Positions 1 to 10,000 are shown, counted from the stretch's first letter. The stretch: 64,000 bases of DNA from Microglena sp. YARC (GCA_022414725.1 CM039463.1:82838772-82902771); one strand, 5' to 3'. Notes: generated by a model from the sequence alone, not told the origin. Made by a program: numbers and translations.

Positions 1-334
1 TATCCCCCAGTGCCTCACCCCCCAACCCAACCCCCACACAACCAATCACCACCTTAATCGGGGGGCTCTCAGCATCGGGGAGCCCCCAACAGAGTAATGG
101 CCACTAAACTGCCCCAAAGCCACCTTTACTTCTACATTTCTCATCCACTGCGCTGTTTCTGACTGAGCTGCCTGCAAGCAAACCGGTGGTTGAGGCAACC
201 TGGATGTGCAGCGTCACCACACCAGCTGCCAATGCAACAACCCACCTCGCACCGTGGTGTCTACCCATGCAACAACCCACCTCACACCATAGGGACTACC
301 CATGCAACAACCCACCTCACACCATAGGGACTAC
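1..334 (+). repeat. Direct repeat, left copy (LINE 5' region)
   Basis: Bases 1-334 recur at 8949-9282 with no difference that I can find by eye; the offset is 8948. The repeat ends inside a 35-bp VNTR. It covers the 5' leader of the LINE, and the right copy lies about 430 bp beyond the LINE's 3' end. Confidence 0.9.
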
Positions 335-347
335 ATGGAATATACCT

Positions 348-425
348 ATGATGGAGGACACCAGCTCACCCCAACGCACCTCCCCCCCAAACACACGAAT
401 GGACTGCGACATGGGAGATGTTGCC
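348..425 (+). repeat. Linker repeat flanking the protease (partner at 1137-1213)
   Basis: About 77 bp beginning ATGATGGAGGACACC and ending near GATGTTGCC is repeated, with roughly one mismatch in five, at 1137-1213. Both copies are in the same frame and encode M-M-(E/K)-D-x-S-S/P-P-x-R-T-S-P-P-x-T-R, so the protease domain sits between two similar linkers. Confidence 0.75.
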
Positions 426-1235
426 TTAGACCCAACCCTGAGTGCTATCCTACCATACATTGAGAAACAAATTCGATGCCACTGCCAAGTGCACGCCATC
501 AATGCCTATCTCGGTGGACCATATGTCGACACAGAAAAAATATTCAAATTTGGGGAGAGACATCACCGGATACTCAAGGCAACCCGTAATGACCTGTGTG
601 TTTGGCCGAACCACTTCATCCCTCGCAGGGGGAATTTTACTAATATGCTGATGCAGGCCTACATGCACACCGAATGCCCCCAGATGGGAATACTTCACCG
701 AATCGTACAACCTGATTATAATCCGGAACACCCAAACCCGCACGACCTTATCCCTGATGAACCCTACAACCTTGGGATCCTACCTGGCAGTAGCAAAGAC
801 CAAATCCTCCAACGTCTGCAAGGACACAGTAAATGCATCTTGCACTTTACCACCCCCCTCCCAATCGCATATAAACATGCTGGTTGTCTAAAAAAATACC
901 ATAACATCTGGTATTGGATAGACTCAGAAAACCTCTCGCCAATCCCCTTGGACTCCACACCGGGAGCCTGGCAGGCCCTATATGGGAACATCTTCATCCT
1001 TAAAAAAGAGAGCGCAGACATGAGATTTTTGGACCCCCAATACCATCTTGACGTTGCGACGATGGATACTATAGACACAACCCCTACTACAACTCCTACA
1101 AAACCCATGCCTTCACAACCCAACATGGAAGATACCATGATGAAGGACGCCAGCCCGCCCGATCGCACATCCCCCCCAACACGCAAATGGACTGCGATAG
1201 AGGAGATGCTGCCCCTTCAACTGTCACCAACCTGA
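348..1235 (+). CDS. LINE ORF1: Josephin-like cysteine protease
   Basis: The open frame begins at 186, but its first 54 residues translate the 5' repeat, so the ATG at 348 (MMEDTS) is the more likely start. Numbering from 186, a papain-fold pattern is visible: CQVHAINAYLGG with candidate nucleophile Cys100, candidate His231 in KHAGCLKK, and Asp246 in WYWIDSEN followed by PIPL. Spacing and context resemble Josephin-type deubiquitinases (C..H.LNN at the N-side, H...W...DS at the C-side). In Dualen elements a cysteine protease precedes the APE domain, which fits the position here. Possible roles are processing of the element's own polyprotein or removal of ubiquitin; neither is shown. The nucleotide stretch at the start of the protein is duplicated at its end (348-425 and 1137-1213). 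This is the only LINE domain with an intact frame. Confidence 0.65.
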   Translation: MMEDTSSPQRTSPPNTRMDCDMGDVALDPTLSAILPYIEKQIRCHCQVHAINAYLGGPYVDTEKIFKFGERHHRILKATRNDLCVWPNHFIPRRGNFTNMLMQAYMHTECPQMGILHRIVQPDYNPEHPNPHDLIPDEPYNLGILPGSSKDQILQRLQGHSKCILHFTTPLPIAYKHAGCLKKYHNIWYWIDSENLSPIPLDSTPGAWQALYGNIFILKKESADMRFLDPQYHLDVATMDTIDTTPTTTPTKPMPSQPNMEDTMMKDASPPDRTSPPTRKWTAIEEMLPLQLSPT

Positions 1236-1526
1236 AAAAACGTGGTAACACAGAGCACCCCCCCACCAAAAAAAAATATCAGGCACCCCAACAAGCATCT
1301 GAAACACTCGCAAAACCTGGGACCCAACATTAAACTCAAACAAACACCAATCCACAACTTTTTCCCCCCCACCTCTACCACCACCAATTCCAAGGGAGCC
1401 CCCCCCCCCCCCCAACAGGCTAAGAAGCTCAAACAAACATGCTTTAAACCAACCATTCCTTTTACCCCTAAGGATAATGGACCTGCCCAACAACCCACCC
1501 ACCATGCCCAGTCACCCCACTACTAC

Positions 1527-2270
1527 ATGGATAACATACATTTTCTACTCCTCAACTGCAGAGGGCTGAGGAGCTCCTGGGAGCTAATTCTCAAATCACA
1601 TCCTAGACCACAAACCTGATGTGGCTATTCTTACAGAAACCAAACTGCTCTCCTGCCTCTCCTTCATCCAATTCATCAAGAAGGAACTCCCCCAATACTC
1701 CCTTCACCACAGTAGTGTGGCCAAAACCCCGGACAACAACCACGGTAAAGGAGGGGTCATAATCCTCACCCACAAGCAATTAGGCCCCCCCCGTCCACCA
1801 TGAAGTCAATGCAGACCTGGCTGGTTGCCTGGTGCACATCTCCTTCGGCTCAACCACCCCAACTCCTACACACATCATAGGCGTCTACATGCCCCATGAC
1901 CAACCCCAGCAACGGCAAGCCGCCTATACATACATCGGGACTCACACCAAAAAGCCCGATCACACCACACTCTGTGGAGGGGATTGGAATGCAACCCTCT
2001 TTCCCTCAGATAGATCTACCCACGCCACTTCCCACACAGACCAACATCACATATCTATGTGCTCCCAACTCAACCTCCACCCCACCAACCCTTTCACTAG
2101 AGCACCCACCTTCCATTGCTACCAGGAAGGCAACCTCGAGCACCACAGCAGAATCGATGACATCCTCATCTCCCCTTGCCCCAACCCCCTCCACCCCCAT
2201 ATTAGTGAAAAGACCAGGGAGGTCGGAGGATACCTAGACCACATGGCCCTCCACCAAATTATCCCCCCTA
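1527..2270 (+). pseudogene. LINE APE-type endonuclease (frameshifted)
   Basis: This is the target-nicking AP-endonuclease-like domain of LINEs. All usual blocks are visible but spread over three frames: LNCRG (about 1551), DVAILTET with the metal-binding Glu (about 1618-1637), GVYMPHD (about 1880), GGDWNA (about 1978), SRIDDILIS (about 2149) and DHMALHQ (about 2239). Breaks occur near 1600 and in the C run near 1786-1793. Before it, 1242-1520 is a proline/lysine-rich stretch of low complexity that may be linker or nucleic-acid-binding sequence. All catalytic residues are still present, so inactivity would come from frame breaks only. Confidence 0.85.
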
Positions 2271-3239
2271 TTTACCTTCCCATACCCCTGACTTTGACTG
2301 ACACCCCCCCTCCTAGACCCCAACAACTAGTCACCCCCGTCAGCAAGGCTTCCATGAACGCCACTAGAAAGGCCATTGAAGAAACGCACACTACCTTTTT
2401 CATGGAACACACCCAAACCATCAGGGACTGGTGGGACCAGGCCACCAACCTCATAGGCGACAATTCCCTCCCATCCAACCTCCACCAAGTCAAACACACT
2501 CTCCTTGCAAAAGGATTAGACCTCGACCATCTCAGCAACCAGATTATGGAACCTATTAGGATGGCCCTCACCACTATGTTTGAAACCTGCCCTACCAGGA
2601 ACCAAATCCCAGGGCACTTCTTTGACAGAAAGAAGAGCAAAGCCCACGCCAAAATCAACTCCCATATCCAACAGCTTAAGACGTACAGGAAAATCCTAAC
2701 CACCGACCCCAACTCCTATCACACCGCCCATTCTACTCTCCTAGAAACATGCCATAACCATCCTACCACCCTCACCCATATCCAGCTTGCCTCAGACCAT
2801 GCCTCACTCTTGGCTGCAATCAATATATCCCTCGACGAGGCCCTCCCTGCCCTCCGGAGAATTCTCACAAACAGCAGACAAACAGCTACCGCCACTGGCA
2901 AAGCAGCCTTCATGACCCAACTATCCAACAAACCTAAACAAGCCCACAGAAACATCTTCAAAACCTCTGATAATCCGACGTCACCCCAGACCCTCCAAGA
3001 CCCCACCACTGGCCAACACAAAACGTCCACTAATGACCTCCCTGGACATCTTGGGGGAGCACATGGGACACTTGATGGCCCCCCCTCACCACACGTGCAC
3101 CGGCAAATACCTACCCCAAGACAGACAGACCGCCCCCCCTCCATGGGCCTCTCTGCTAGACACATTCTCCCTAGAAACCAAGGCCCAACCCCACCAACAC
3201 TCCAACCCCATCCTACCCTACCTCATGGAGTTCTCTAAT
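2271..3239 (+). pseudogene. LINE linker between APE and RT
   Basis: The APE frame continues open to 3238 through a region with Lys/Arg/His-rich helices (for example FFDRKKSKAHAKINSHIQQ near 2620-2680) typical of the spacer between APE and RT. The frame shifts near 3070 in a C7 run; the correct frame then reads GEHMGHLMAPPHHTCTGKYLP. No separate domain is recognised. Confidence 0.6.
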
Positions 3240-5000
3240 TACTAAACATGCATCCAACACGTAGCAAAAAGTAAACAGGCTGGCCCAGACGGAATCCTCA
3301 ATGAACTACTAACCTGCCTCCCCTGGTCTTGGCACCACACCATACATAAAATGTTTGGGCTTATGTGGATCACCGGCTACACCCCATTTGCTGGAAGACC
3401 TCCAACACCATCATGCTTTACAAGAAAGGAGACCCCACCCAAGCCAACCACTACAGACCTATTGGCCTCAACAACACGATGGGTAAATTGTGGACTAACA
3501 TGGTTACAACAGTGATGTCCAAATACTTGGACCAATACCAAGTCCTCAGTGACTCTCAAGAGGGATTCAGACAGAACAGAAGCACCCATAGGCAGCTCAC
3601 CCACCTCCTACATGACATCGAGGATGCGGCCCACTCAAAAAGAGACCTGTTTGCTGCCTACTTTGACTTCTCATCTGCCTTTAATATGGTGGACCATGAC
3701 AAGCTGCTCCAAACTATGTATGACCTTGGAATCCCGGTAGATGTCATTGAAACAGTGAAAGGAATTTACAACGGGGCTACTACCCACATGTACCTCAACA
3801 ACTCTCAAGGCAAACCAATTCAAATCACAAGAGGCACCATCCAAGGTGACACCCTCTCCCCCCTACTCTTCATCATCTTCAACGAACCTCTCCTCAGATG
3901 GCTACAAGCCGGGGGCAGAGGATACAAGCAAGGCATTACCTCAACATCCAATACTGACCAAGATAAAACAGGTAGCCTAGGATATGCTGATGACACCAGT
4001 GTGGTCACTAACACAGCAGACAACCTCAAGGTACAATGCCTTAAAGTGCAACAATTCAGTACTTGGTCTGGGATTCCTCTTAACGGGGGTAAATGCATGA
4101 TCACTGGCATATTGCATGGCTCCCACCCCAAGGATCCCACCAAACCACAAGGCCCTAACCAAACTTCTCCACAACACCATCCTCATTAACGACACATGGG
4201 CTACATACCTTCCCCCAAATGAACCATACAAGTCTCTAGGGGTGCCGGTTAGCCTCACCCTAAACTGGAGACCCCTCATGAAACAAGCCTTGGCCCTCAT
4301 ACATAGTAAAGGACACTAAATCCTCACCACTGCCAAACCAAAAGGCGCCATCCCTCTCCAATGTCTCAGACTCATCACCACGTGTATTAAACCTGCCATC
4401 ACCTACCCTATGACTGTAGCACCCTACAGCTACTCGGATATAGGCATCTTAGACAAGGCCTTATGGACCCTGGCTACAAAATGCTGTGACCTACACCCCT
4501 CATTCCCAACTGCTAGTGTCTGCCTCCCCTTGGGACAGGCAGGATTGGGTATCCCCTCCCTAATGGTGGACTATGCTCAAATTACAGCAGCCCACCTCAC
4601 TAGGTCCCTCAACGACACGGGGAAACTAGGCAGGCTCACTACAGCCCTCCTCCACAAAGAAGCTGCTATGCTCCAGGGTATGGATCCTCTTACCTTGCCC
4701 AGCCACACACTTCAATACTTTACCTTGGCCAGGCAAATGCACATCCTCAAAAGAGCCTCCATCCAAATCCATATGGAGGATGAAACCTTACTCAACCCCC
4801 TTCAAGACTCCCTCCCGGACTTACCCCAACAAACCATTCCCCCCAACCTTCTCAAAACCCTCATCCCCTTGGGCATTACTTCCCTAGCTGACATTGTGAG
4901 CCCTGATGGGACCACAATCATCCCATCCAATACCCTCTCGCACACCTATGGCACCAGAGTCTCCACTAGGCATAAAGTTGCCCTCAACAGACTCAGCCTA
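3240..5000 (+). pseudogene. LINE reverse transcriptase (frameshifted)
   Basis: Non-LTR reverse transcriptase. Visible in order: KQAGPDGILNELL (motif 0, about 3272-3310), a one-base frame break near 3390, NHYRPIGLNN, LSDSQEGFRQNRST, AYFDFSSAFNMVDH (first catalytic Asp), GTIQGDTLSPLLF, and GYADD with the catalytic pair at 3983-3994. An in-frame TAA lies at 3243-3245. The frame changes again near 4150 and 4320, and the thumb follows in the frame starting at 4410: AYSYSD-like context, W-x-L-x-x-KC, LPLGQAGLGIPSL. All core RT motifs survive, so the copy is young or partly mis-assembled. Confidence 0.92.
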
Positions 5001-6040
5001 CACCTGTGCTCTCCACCCCCACATGGAAGCCCATCTCAACCCTACTCCTGCCACAGCCCCCTGCCCTTGGCATCGAGGACCCTCCCCATCCACCTACGCA
5101 CTCCCCAACGGCACATTACCAAGTTCTCCACATATACTATCAGCTACCACCTTAACAACTGGGACACCGCCCCCAAACTGCCCCGACCCTTGACCCCCAA
5201 TGCCGGCATCCTTACCCCAACCACAACACAGCCCCCCACGCATAATATCGAGGAGATCCCTGCCTCCAATGCACACATGTGGTGGGCCAGAGAGTCCTAT
5301 CTTCACCCCACCAAGTATGCTCAAGCCTGGAGCACTGACCCCAAGATTGGTTGGACTGCCAGAATGCAATTCATCAGAAATGACACCCACAAATGTACTG
5401 ACGCCTCCTACTACAAACACCACACCATCCGTACTAACAGCTCCCCCGACGACCTGGTGCATGCTGTCTCTACCCCAGACCTTCTTGCTCCCCCAACCCC
5501 AGCCAAGCTCCTTCACCTCCTATATGGAAACCAACACAGCCTGACCCACCTCCTGGGCTTCAGAGCCCAAAAGAGGAAGGCTAACGAACCTAGAGAAACC
5601 CCCCATCACAGATATTGGAGGGTCAAGAAGGCCCCATGCACCATTCTCTGCCACCATCTCCCTTGTTACATATCTGCTGGCCTCCCCGTGCATTCCCACA
5701 ACTACTCCTCTGCCACCTCCATTGTGGTCACTTGGTCCCCCGTCCATCTCACAGAGGAACAAATCACCCTGCTGGTTGGCCCCACCAGATTTCAGGAACT
5801 CCTCCATGCCTACAACACTGAAACTACCCCCAAAGCCCCCTCCCCCTCCATTCCACCCAGACAAGACCTCCACCTCACTAACCTCCAACAACAAGGACAG
5901 TGGGCGGAGGGAGGAGAGTTTGATGCCAAATGGTATAGCGAACTCAGGCAAAACCTCATCATTAACACGGCAAGACCACCACCCAGACTGGGATATCCAC
6001 CCCCCCGGCAAATACCACATACAGGCTGGTACACTGAATG
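5001..6040 (+). pseudogene. LINE region after the thumb
   Basis: The frame opened at 4410 stays open to 6041. After the thumb it is rich in His, Pro and Thr, with WDTAPKLPRPLTPNAGI and a segment MWWARESYLHPTKYAQAWSTD. Composition is as in other LINE connectors. I assign no domain. Confidence 0.55.
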
Positions 6041-6900
6041 ACAGGTACCACCACCTCCCTCCCAACTCAAGAACGAGACACCACCTACATCTACTCACCA
6101 ACAGGCCAATGTGTCGGTCATATACCCCTCTCCCAACTCCACCTCCTCCACCACAGTTACCATACCACCAAGGCACACTCTCCCCACCTCTGGACCCTCC
6201 ACAGCACAGGAACCTTCGCTGGAGACGTAGCCACCCTCCTATCACAGCACAAAGACACTACCATCTCCAATGTCTCCCCTGCCATACACAAAAGCTATGT
6301 CCACCCTGGGGATGACAACGGACCTTGACACATCACCCCTCCTAATGAGTTCCCACCTCCCCATGGGCAACACCCCCACCCCCATTGGCCACCTGTTTGG
6401 CTTAGGACCCCACTGCTACACCCAACCTTGGTACGGGGGAAACACACACCATACCAGCCAGAACCCTGAAGAGGCCCACAAGGCTGTTCGATGGGCACTA
6501 GGCAGTGCCATACATGCTCACACCCTTGATATTCCCGCGTGCACCATTCTCTTGGTCCCACAAAAAAACCCACATATGCCCATAACGCCCTCCTAAATCA
6601 CCCATGGGCTATGGAACTAGCCACTCTGCCTCCCAGGGCCAAACCCCTCACCCCCTCCCTAATCTGGACGGGGGGAAACTCAACCCTACCAAGAGACACA
6701 GAGGAACCTACAAACTCATTGCCATCTCAAACCCAGCTGGCCATGCCAAGTACCTCCACAACCCACCCGCCACATGGGCCCAAACCATGAGGGACATGGG
6801 GGCCACTTCCATCCCACGACCAGGTCCCCCCCCCCTCCCAACTGGGCCTTCCTACCACCCACCTACCCAAGGCACTTAGCTCCCTCCTTAAAGACCTGGG
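6041..6900 (+). pseudogene. LINE unassigned domain between RT and RNase H
   Basis: The reading moves between frames, but the segments look like one folded domain: YIYSPTGQCVGHIPL, then AHKAVRWALGSAIHAHTL followed by DIPACTILLVPQKNP, then HPWAMELATLPP and, in another frame, YKLIAISNPAGHAKYL. The alternation of hydrophobic strands with PxxTILLVP resembles nucleotide- or methyl-donor-binding folds, but that is a guess. Frame breaks lie near 6330, 6600 and 6790. Confidence 0.45.
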
Positions 6901-6975
6901 CACAACAACCCACCCCCATGCAGATAGACCCCACACCCATAACACCCCCCGTGCTCCCGTGCACACATGCTATCC

Positions 6976-7420
6976 TACAAGCACCAGGCCTCGCTCTATA
7001 CACAGATGGAAGTGCCATCATAGACAAAGACGGCGGCCTACGCCTAGGGGCAGGCGTATACTCCCCAGGGCCGCTGCACGTTGCCTCCGCATAGACCCTG
7101 GCGGACAGGGCATCACTGCCGACATCAATCGCGCCGAACTCGTGGCAATCCAACAAGCACTCATACACTCCGAAATAGATGAAGAACTCACCATCTACTC
7201 CGACACAGCTTATGTTCCTTGCAGCTTATTAACCTGCACATTTACCATCCCAGCAGGACCCGAGAAAACAAACACCGCGACCTCCTGCAAGACATCGCCA
7301 TCCACATTATCAACAGACACAACGCTGCTGCTACCACACGCCTGCTTAAGGTCCGATCTCACTCAGGAATCATAGGGAATGACGAGGCAGACACGCTCGC
7401 GAAAGAAGCGACGACAGGAT
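6976..7420 (+). pseudogene. LINE RNase H domain (frameshifted)
   Basis: RNase H removes the RNA strand of the cDNA hybrid. The acidic residues are all visible: LALYTDGSA (Asp, about 7000), INRAELVAIQQAL (Glu, about 7127), ELTIYSDTAYV (Asp, about 7185-7214) and HSGIIGNDEADTLAKEA (His and Asp, about 7358-7410). Three frames are used, with breaks near 7085 and 7220. The RNase H lies about 3 kb after the YADD motif, farther than in most I-clade LINEs. Confidence 0.85.
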
Positions 7421-7681
7421 ACAATGTAATTGGGCCAGTTAAAACAGGGGAACATGCGCACCTCAATATGCATTGGCCGTCTGTCCAGCCCCCCAAATCT
7501 ATTAATGGGGACCAGCCCCCCCGGCACCCGGCCAACAATCTCACCAAGGGTATCAAGGCTAACCTCCCCACCCCCCTGCACACCGGGCATGCAAACACCA
7601 CGGCATATACTCCTCCATGTGGGAGCAAGCCAACCCCTTCCTCCTCCCTCAGGCTAGTAATCGTTTTGGCAATCCACCGAC

Positions 7682-8334
7682 ATGAAATGGTGGCAAAAAA
7701 TACAAATCCACAAGGCTCGGTGGGGACGCTTATGGACTAGGAAATTGGCGTACAGATACAAACGCCCCTATGGTACTAGCACTAGCCCCCCCTCTGATGA
7801 TAACTGCCCTCTTTTTCGCAAAGCACAGGACGGAGCTGGCCATATTCTTGCTGGGTGCAGCCACCCTGTCTTCAAAGGAATGTATATTAACAGACATAAT
7901 AAGGCGGTCCAAATCATCCAAAAGGCAGTAGCCAAAGGAGCTCTGGGGGCTCTCCCCATGTACATGGATGCAGGCACTTGTGAAGCGAACTCCGACATTC
8001 CCACAAGACCCCAACCACCCTCAAACCCCCTGATCTTCCCCAAGCCACATGGGATAAATACAGGCCTGATCTCCTCCTCATTGACGACGAATCCAAACCA
8101 AGAAAAGCCTACCTAGTTGAACTGGGCTACTGCTCAGACACTAACCACCAAATCAAATTCCAGGAAAAGAGCGTTCAGCATAAGGAGCTCCAATGTATCC
8201 TTCAACAACAAGGATTCCTTGTACACTACCTAGTCTTCACCATAGGTACCACTGGTACCATACCAATCACAAACTATTACCAATCTCTCCACCTTAGGAT
8301 CAGTCGCGAACACGTAGACAAAACTCATCTCTAA
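7682..8334 (+). pseudogene. LINE zinc finger and restriction-like endonuclease (REL)
   Basis: From 7682 the frame reads KWWQKIQIHKARWGRLWT and then a R2-type finger, NCPLFRKA...GHILAGC...RHNKAV (7802-7910). The second finger cysteine is Phe (TTT at 7814-7816, one base from TGT). A frame shift before 8053 leads to DKYRPDLLLIDD (RPD motif), KAYLVELGYC (Glu of the PD-(D/E)xK core) and IKFQEK, ending at TAA 8332-8334. This is the arrangement of R2/CRE-type REL nucleases. Having it after an APE-type LINE is the defining oddity of this element. The motifs are short, so alignment to REL families would settle it. Confidence 0.75.
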
Positions 8335-8514
8335 GCTGCACAGAGAATCTACCGCCTCCTGTACCAGCATTCTTGCCACACGTCGCATGAAGGAGTCCCT
8401 CCCGCCTGGAGGGTGACACTTACTATGTCTGCCATGGTGACTTTCCCCAGCTGCGGCGTACGGGAGGGTCCCCTTAACACCACGCCCCTCCAGGCGTTAC
8501 CTTTTTTTTTTTTT
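8335..8514 (+). other. LINE 3' UTR with SINE-shared tail
   Basis: After the stop, 8440-8501 reads GCGTACGGGAGGGT, CCCTTAACACCACGCC and CCTCCAGGCGTTACC, then 13 T. Nearly the same string ends the SINEs at 22250-22440 and 38238-38430 (plus) and 13264-13471 and 62056-62240 (minus). Such tail sharing is the usual sign that a LINE's reverse transcriptase copies the SINE. Confidence 0.8.
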
Positions 8515-8650
8515 ACACACACTTGCGCACACACATGTACACACACATGTACACACACACACATGCATACACACTCACTTACACGCACATGTACACACAC
8601 ACACATGCATACACACCCACTTACACACACATGTACACACACTTACGCAG
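8515..8650. repeat. CA-rich microsatellite
   Basis: Imperfect (CA)n with interspersed CATGTACACAC and CATGCATACAC units, directly after the LINE T-tract. Confidence 0.95.
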
Positions 8651-8948
8651 GCAAAACAAGTGTGTGTTTATGCAGCAGCTGCTGGCCATGTGACTAGTTA
8701 CACTGGAAAAAGCGATGGAGACTTAGACTCTAACATTGTCAACAGCAAATGGGCTCAAAGGACAACTGTGTCTGTGGCCACCACCGTATCGTCACCGGGA
8801 TATGGAGTGTGGAAATTTGAGCTCAGCACCAGTGAGTCCTGCTGCAATTGCATCAAATGTTTATCATGTTTGATTAGGAGCGATTGGAGGCGCATCCCGT
8901 ATGAATGTATTTTATGTGATGTATGGATATATATGCCCAACCACGATG
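8651..8948. other. Unique spacer, possible exon
   Basis: No repeat is recognised. A plus-strand frame from 8660 is open through this stretch (TGKSDGDLDSNIVNSKWAQR near 8704-8763) and a GTGAGT donor-like site follows at 8831, so an exon is possible but unproven. It could equally be the true 5' start of the LINE leader that precedes window position 1. Confidence 0.2.
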
Positions 8949-9282
8949 TATCCCCCAGTGCCTCACCCCCCAACCCAACCCCCACACAACCAATCACCAC
9001 CTTAATCGGGGGGCTCTCAGCATCGGGGAGCCCCCAACAGAGTAATGGCCACTAAACTGCCCCAAAGCCACCTTTACTTCTACATTTCTCATCCACTGCG
9101 CTGTTTCTGACTGAGCTGCCTGCAAGCAAACCGGTGGTTGAGGCAACCTGGATGTGCAGCGTCACCACACCAGCTGCCAATGCAACAACCCACCTCGCAC
9201 CGTGGTGTCTACCCATGCAACAACCCACCTCACACCATAGGGACTACCCATGCAACAACCCACCTCACACCATAGGGACTAC
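8949..9282 (+). repeat. Direct repeat, right copy
   Basis: Identical by eye to 1-334. After 9282 the left copy runs into the LINE protease ORF, whereas this copy runs on through more VNTR units and no LINE ORF follows. Confidence 0.9.
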
Positions 9283-9596
9283 CCATGCAACAACCCACCT
9301 CACACCATAGGACTACCCATGCAACAATCCCACCTCACACCATAGGACTACCCATGCAACAACCCACCTCACACCATAGGGACTACCCATGCAACAACCC
9401 ACCTCACACCATAGGGACTACCCATGCAACAACCCACCTCACACCATAGGGACTACCCATGCAACAACCCACCTCACACCATAGGGACTACCCATGCAAC
9501 AACCCACCTCACACCATAGGGACTACCCATGCAACAACCCACCTCACACCATAGGGACCACCCATGCAACAACCCACCTCACACCGTGGTGTCTAC
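9186..9596 (+). repeat. 35-bp VNTR
   Basis: About eleven copies of a 35-bp unit containing CACACCATAGGGACTACC and CATGCAACAACCCACCT. Two units lack one base. The left repeat copy at 200-334 has only three units, so the array length varies between copies. Confidence 0.95.
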
Positions 9597-9639
9597 CCAT
9601 TTATTTCATATGTGCACCTTGTATATTTCAAATGTCCAC

Positions 9640-9750
9640 CCTACATTATTACAGATGTTCACCCTAAATGATTACAGATGTTCACCCTACATGATTACAG
9701 ATGTACACCCTACATATTTCAAATCTCCACCCTACATATTTTATTTCCTC
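9640..9750 (+). repeat. 23-bp short tandem repeat
   Basis: Units of the form ATTACAGATGTTCACCCTA repeat about four times, then decay. Confidence 0.8.
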
Positions 9751-9805
9751 GCAACCCTCTTTTATCCTGCATCATGCAACCACATTACATGCCAAGTGTA
9801 TGGTT

Positions 9806-9992
9806 CAGGGTAATTCAAAGTGCGCGCTTTTGAGCGCTGGCTTTTTGACCCCCTCTGCGCTTTAAGCGCAGTTTTTTGCAACCCCTTGTGGGCGCTTCAA
9901 GCAAATTTTGCGCTTTTTGCACGACAAAGCGCAGTTTCTTTGTTTTCAAGTGCGCTAAAGCGCTGGTCAATTTGGCCATTTGAGGTACCCTG
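9806..9992. mobile_element. hAT-like MITE family 1, copy 1
   Basis: 187 bp, ends CAGGGTAATTC and GAGGTACCCTG, flanked by the perfect 8-bp duplication GTATGGTT (9798-9805 and 9993-10000). The interior is rich in GCGC hairpins. CAGGG ends with 8-bp duplications are typical of hAT elements. No coding capacity. Confidence 0.9.
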
Positions 9993-10000
9993 GTATGGTT

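Larger units (their letters stand above)
1..8514 (+). mobile_element. Dualen/RandI-like non-LTR retrotransposon (degraded, 5' end outside window)
   Basis: One plus-strand LINE can be followed across several broken frames: cysteine protease (348-1235), APE endonuclease (1527-2270), reverse transcriptase with its thumb (3240-5000), an unassigned region (6041-6900), RNase H (6976-7420) and a zinc-finger plus restriction-like endonuclease ending at a TAA at 8332-8334. The 3' UTR ends in a SINE-like tail and 13 T at 8502-8514. Carrying APE and REL nucleases together is, from known families, the mark of Dualen/RandI elements described from Chlamydomonas, which also have a cysteine protease and RNase H. 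At least six frame breaks and one in-frame stop make this copy defective as assembled, although several breaks fall in C homopolymers. The 5' limit is unknown because the window opens inside the 5' repeat. Confidence 0.85.

Noticed and set aside
5520..6245. Minus-strand 241-codon Gly/Trp-rich frame (and similar at 5094-5516, 2272-2712)
   Set aside because: Shadows of the C-rich plus-strand LINE coding region.
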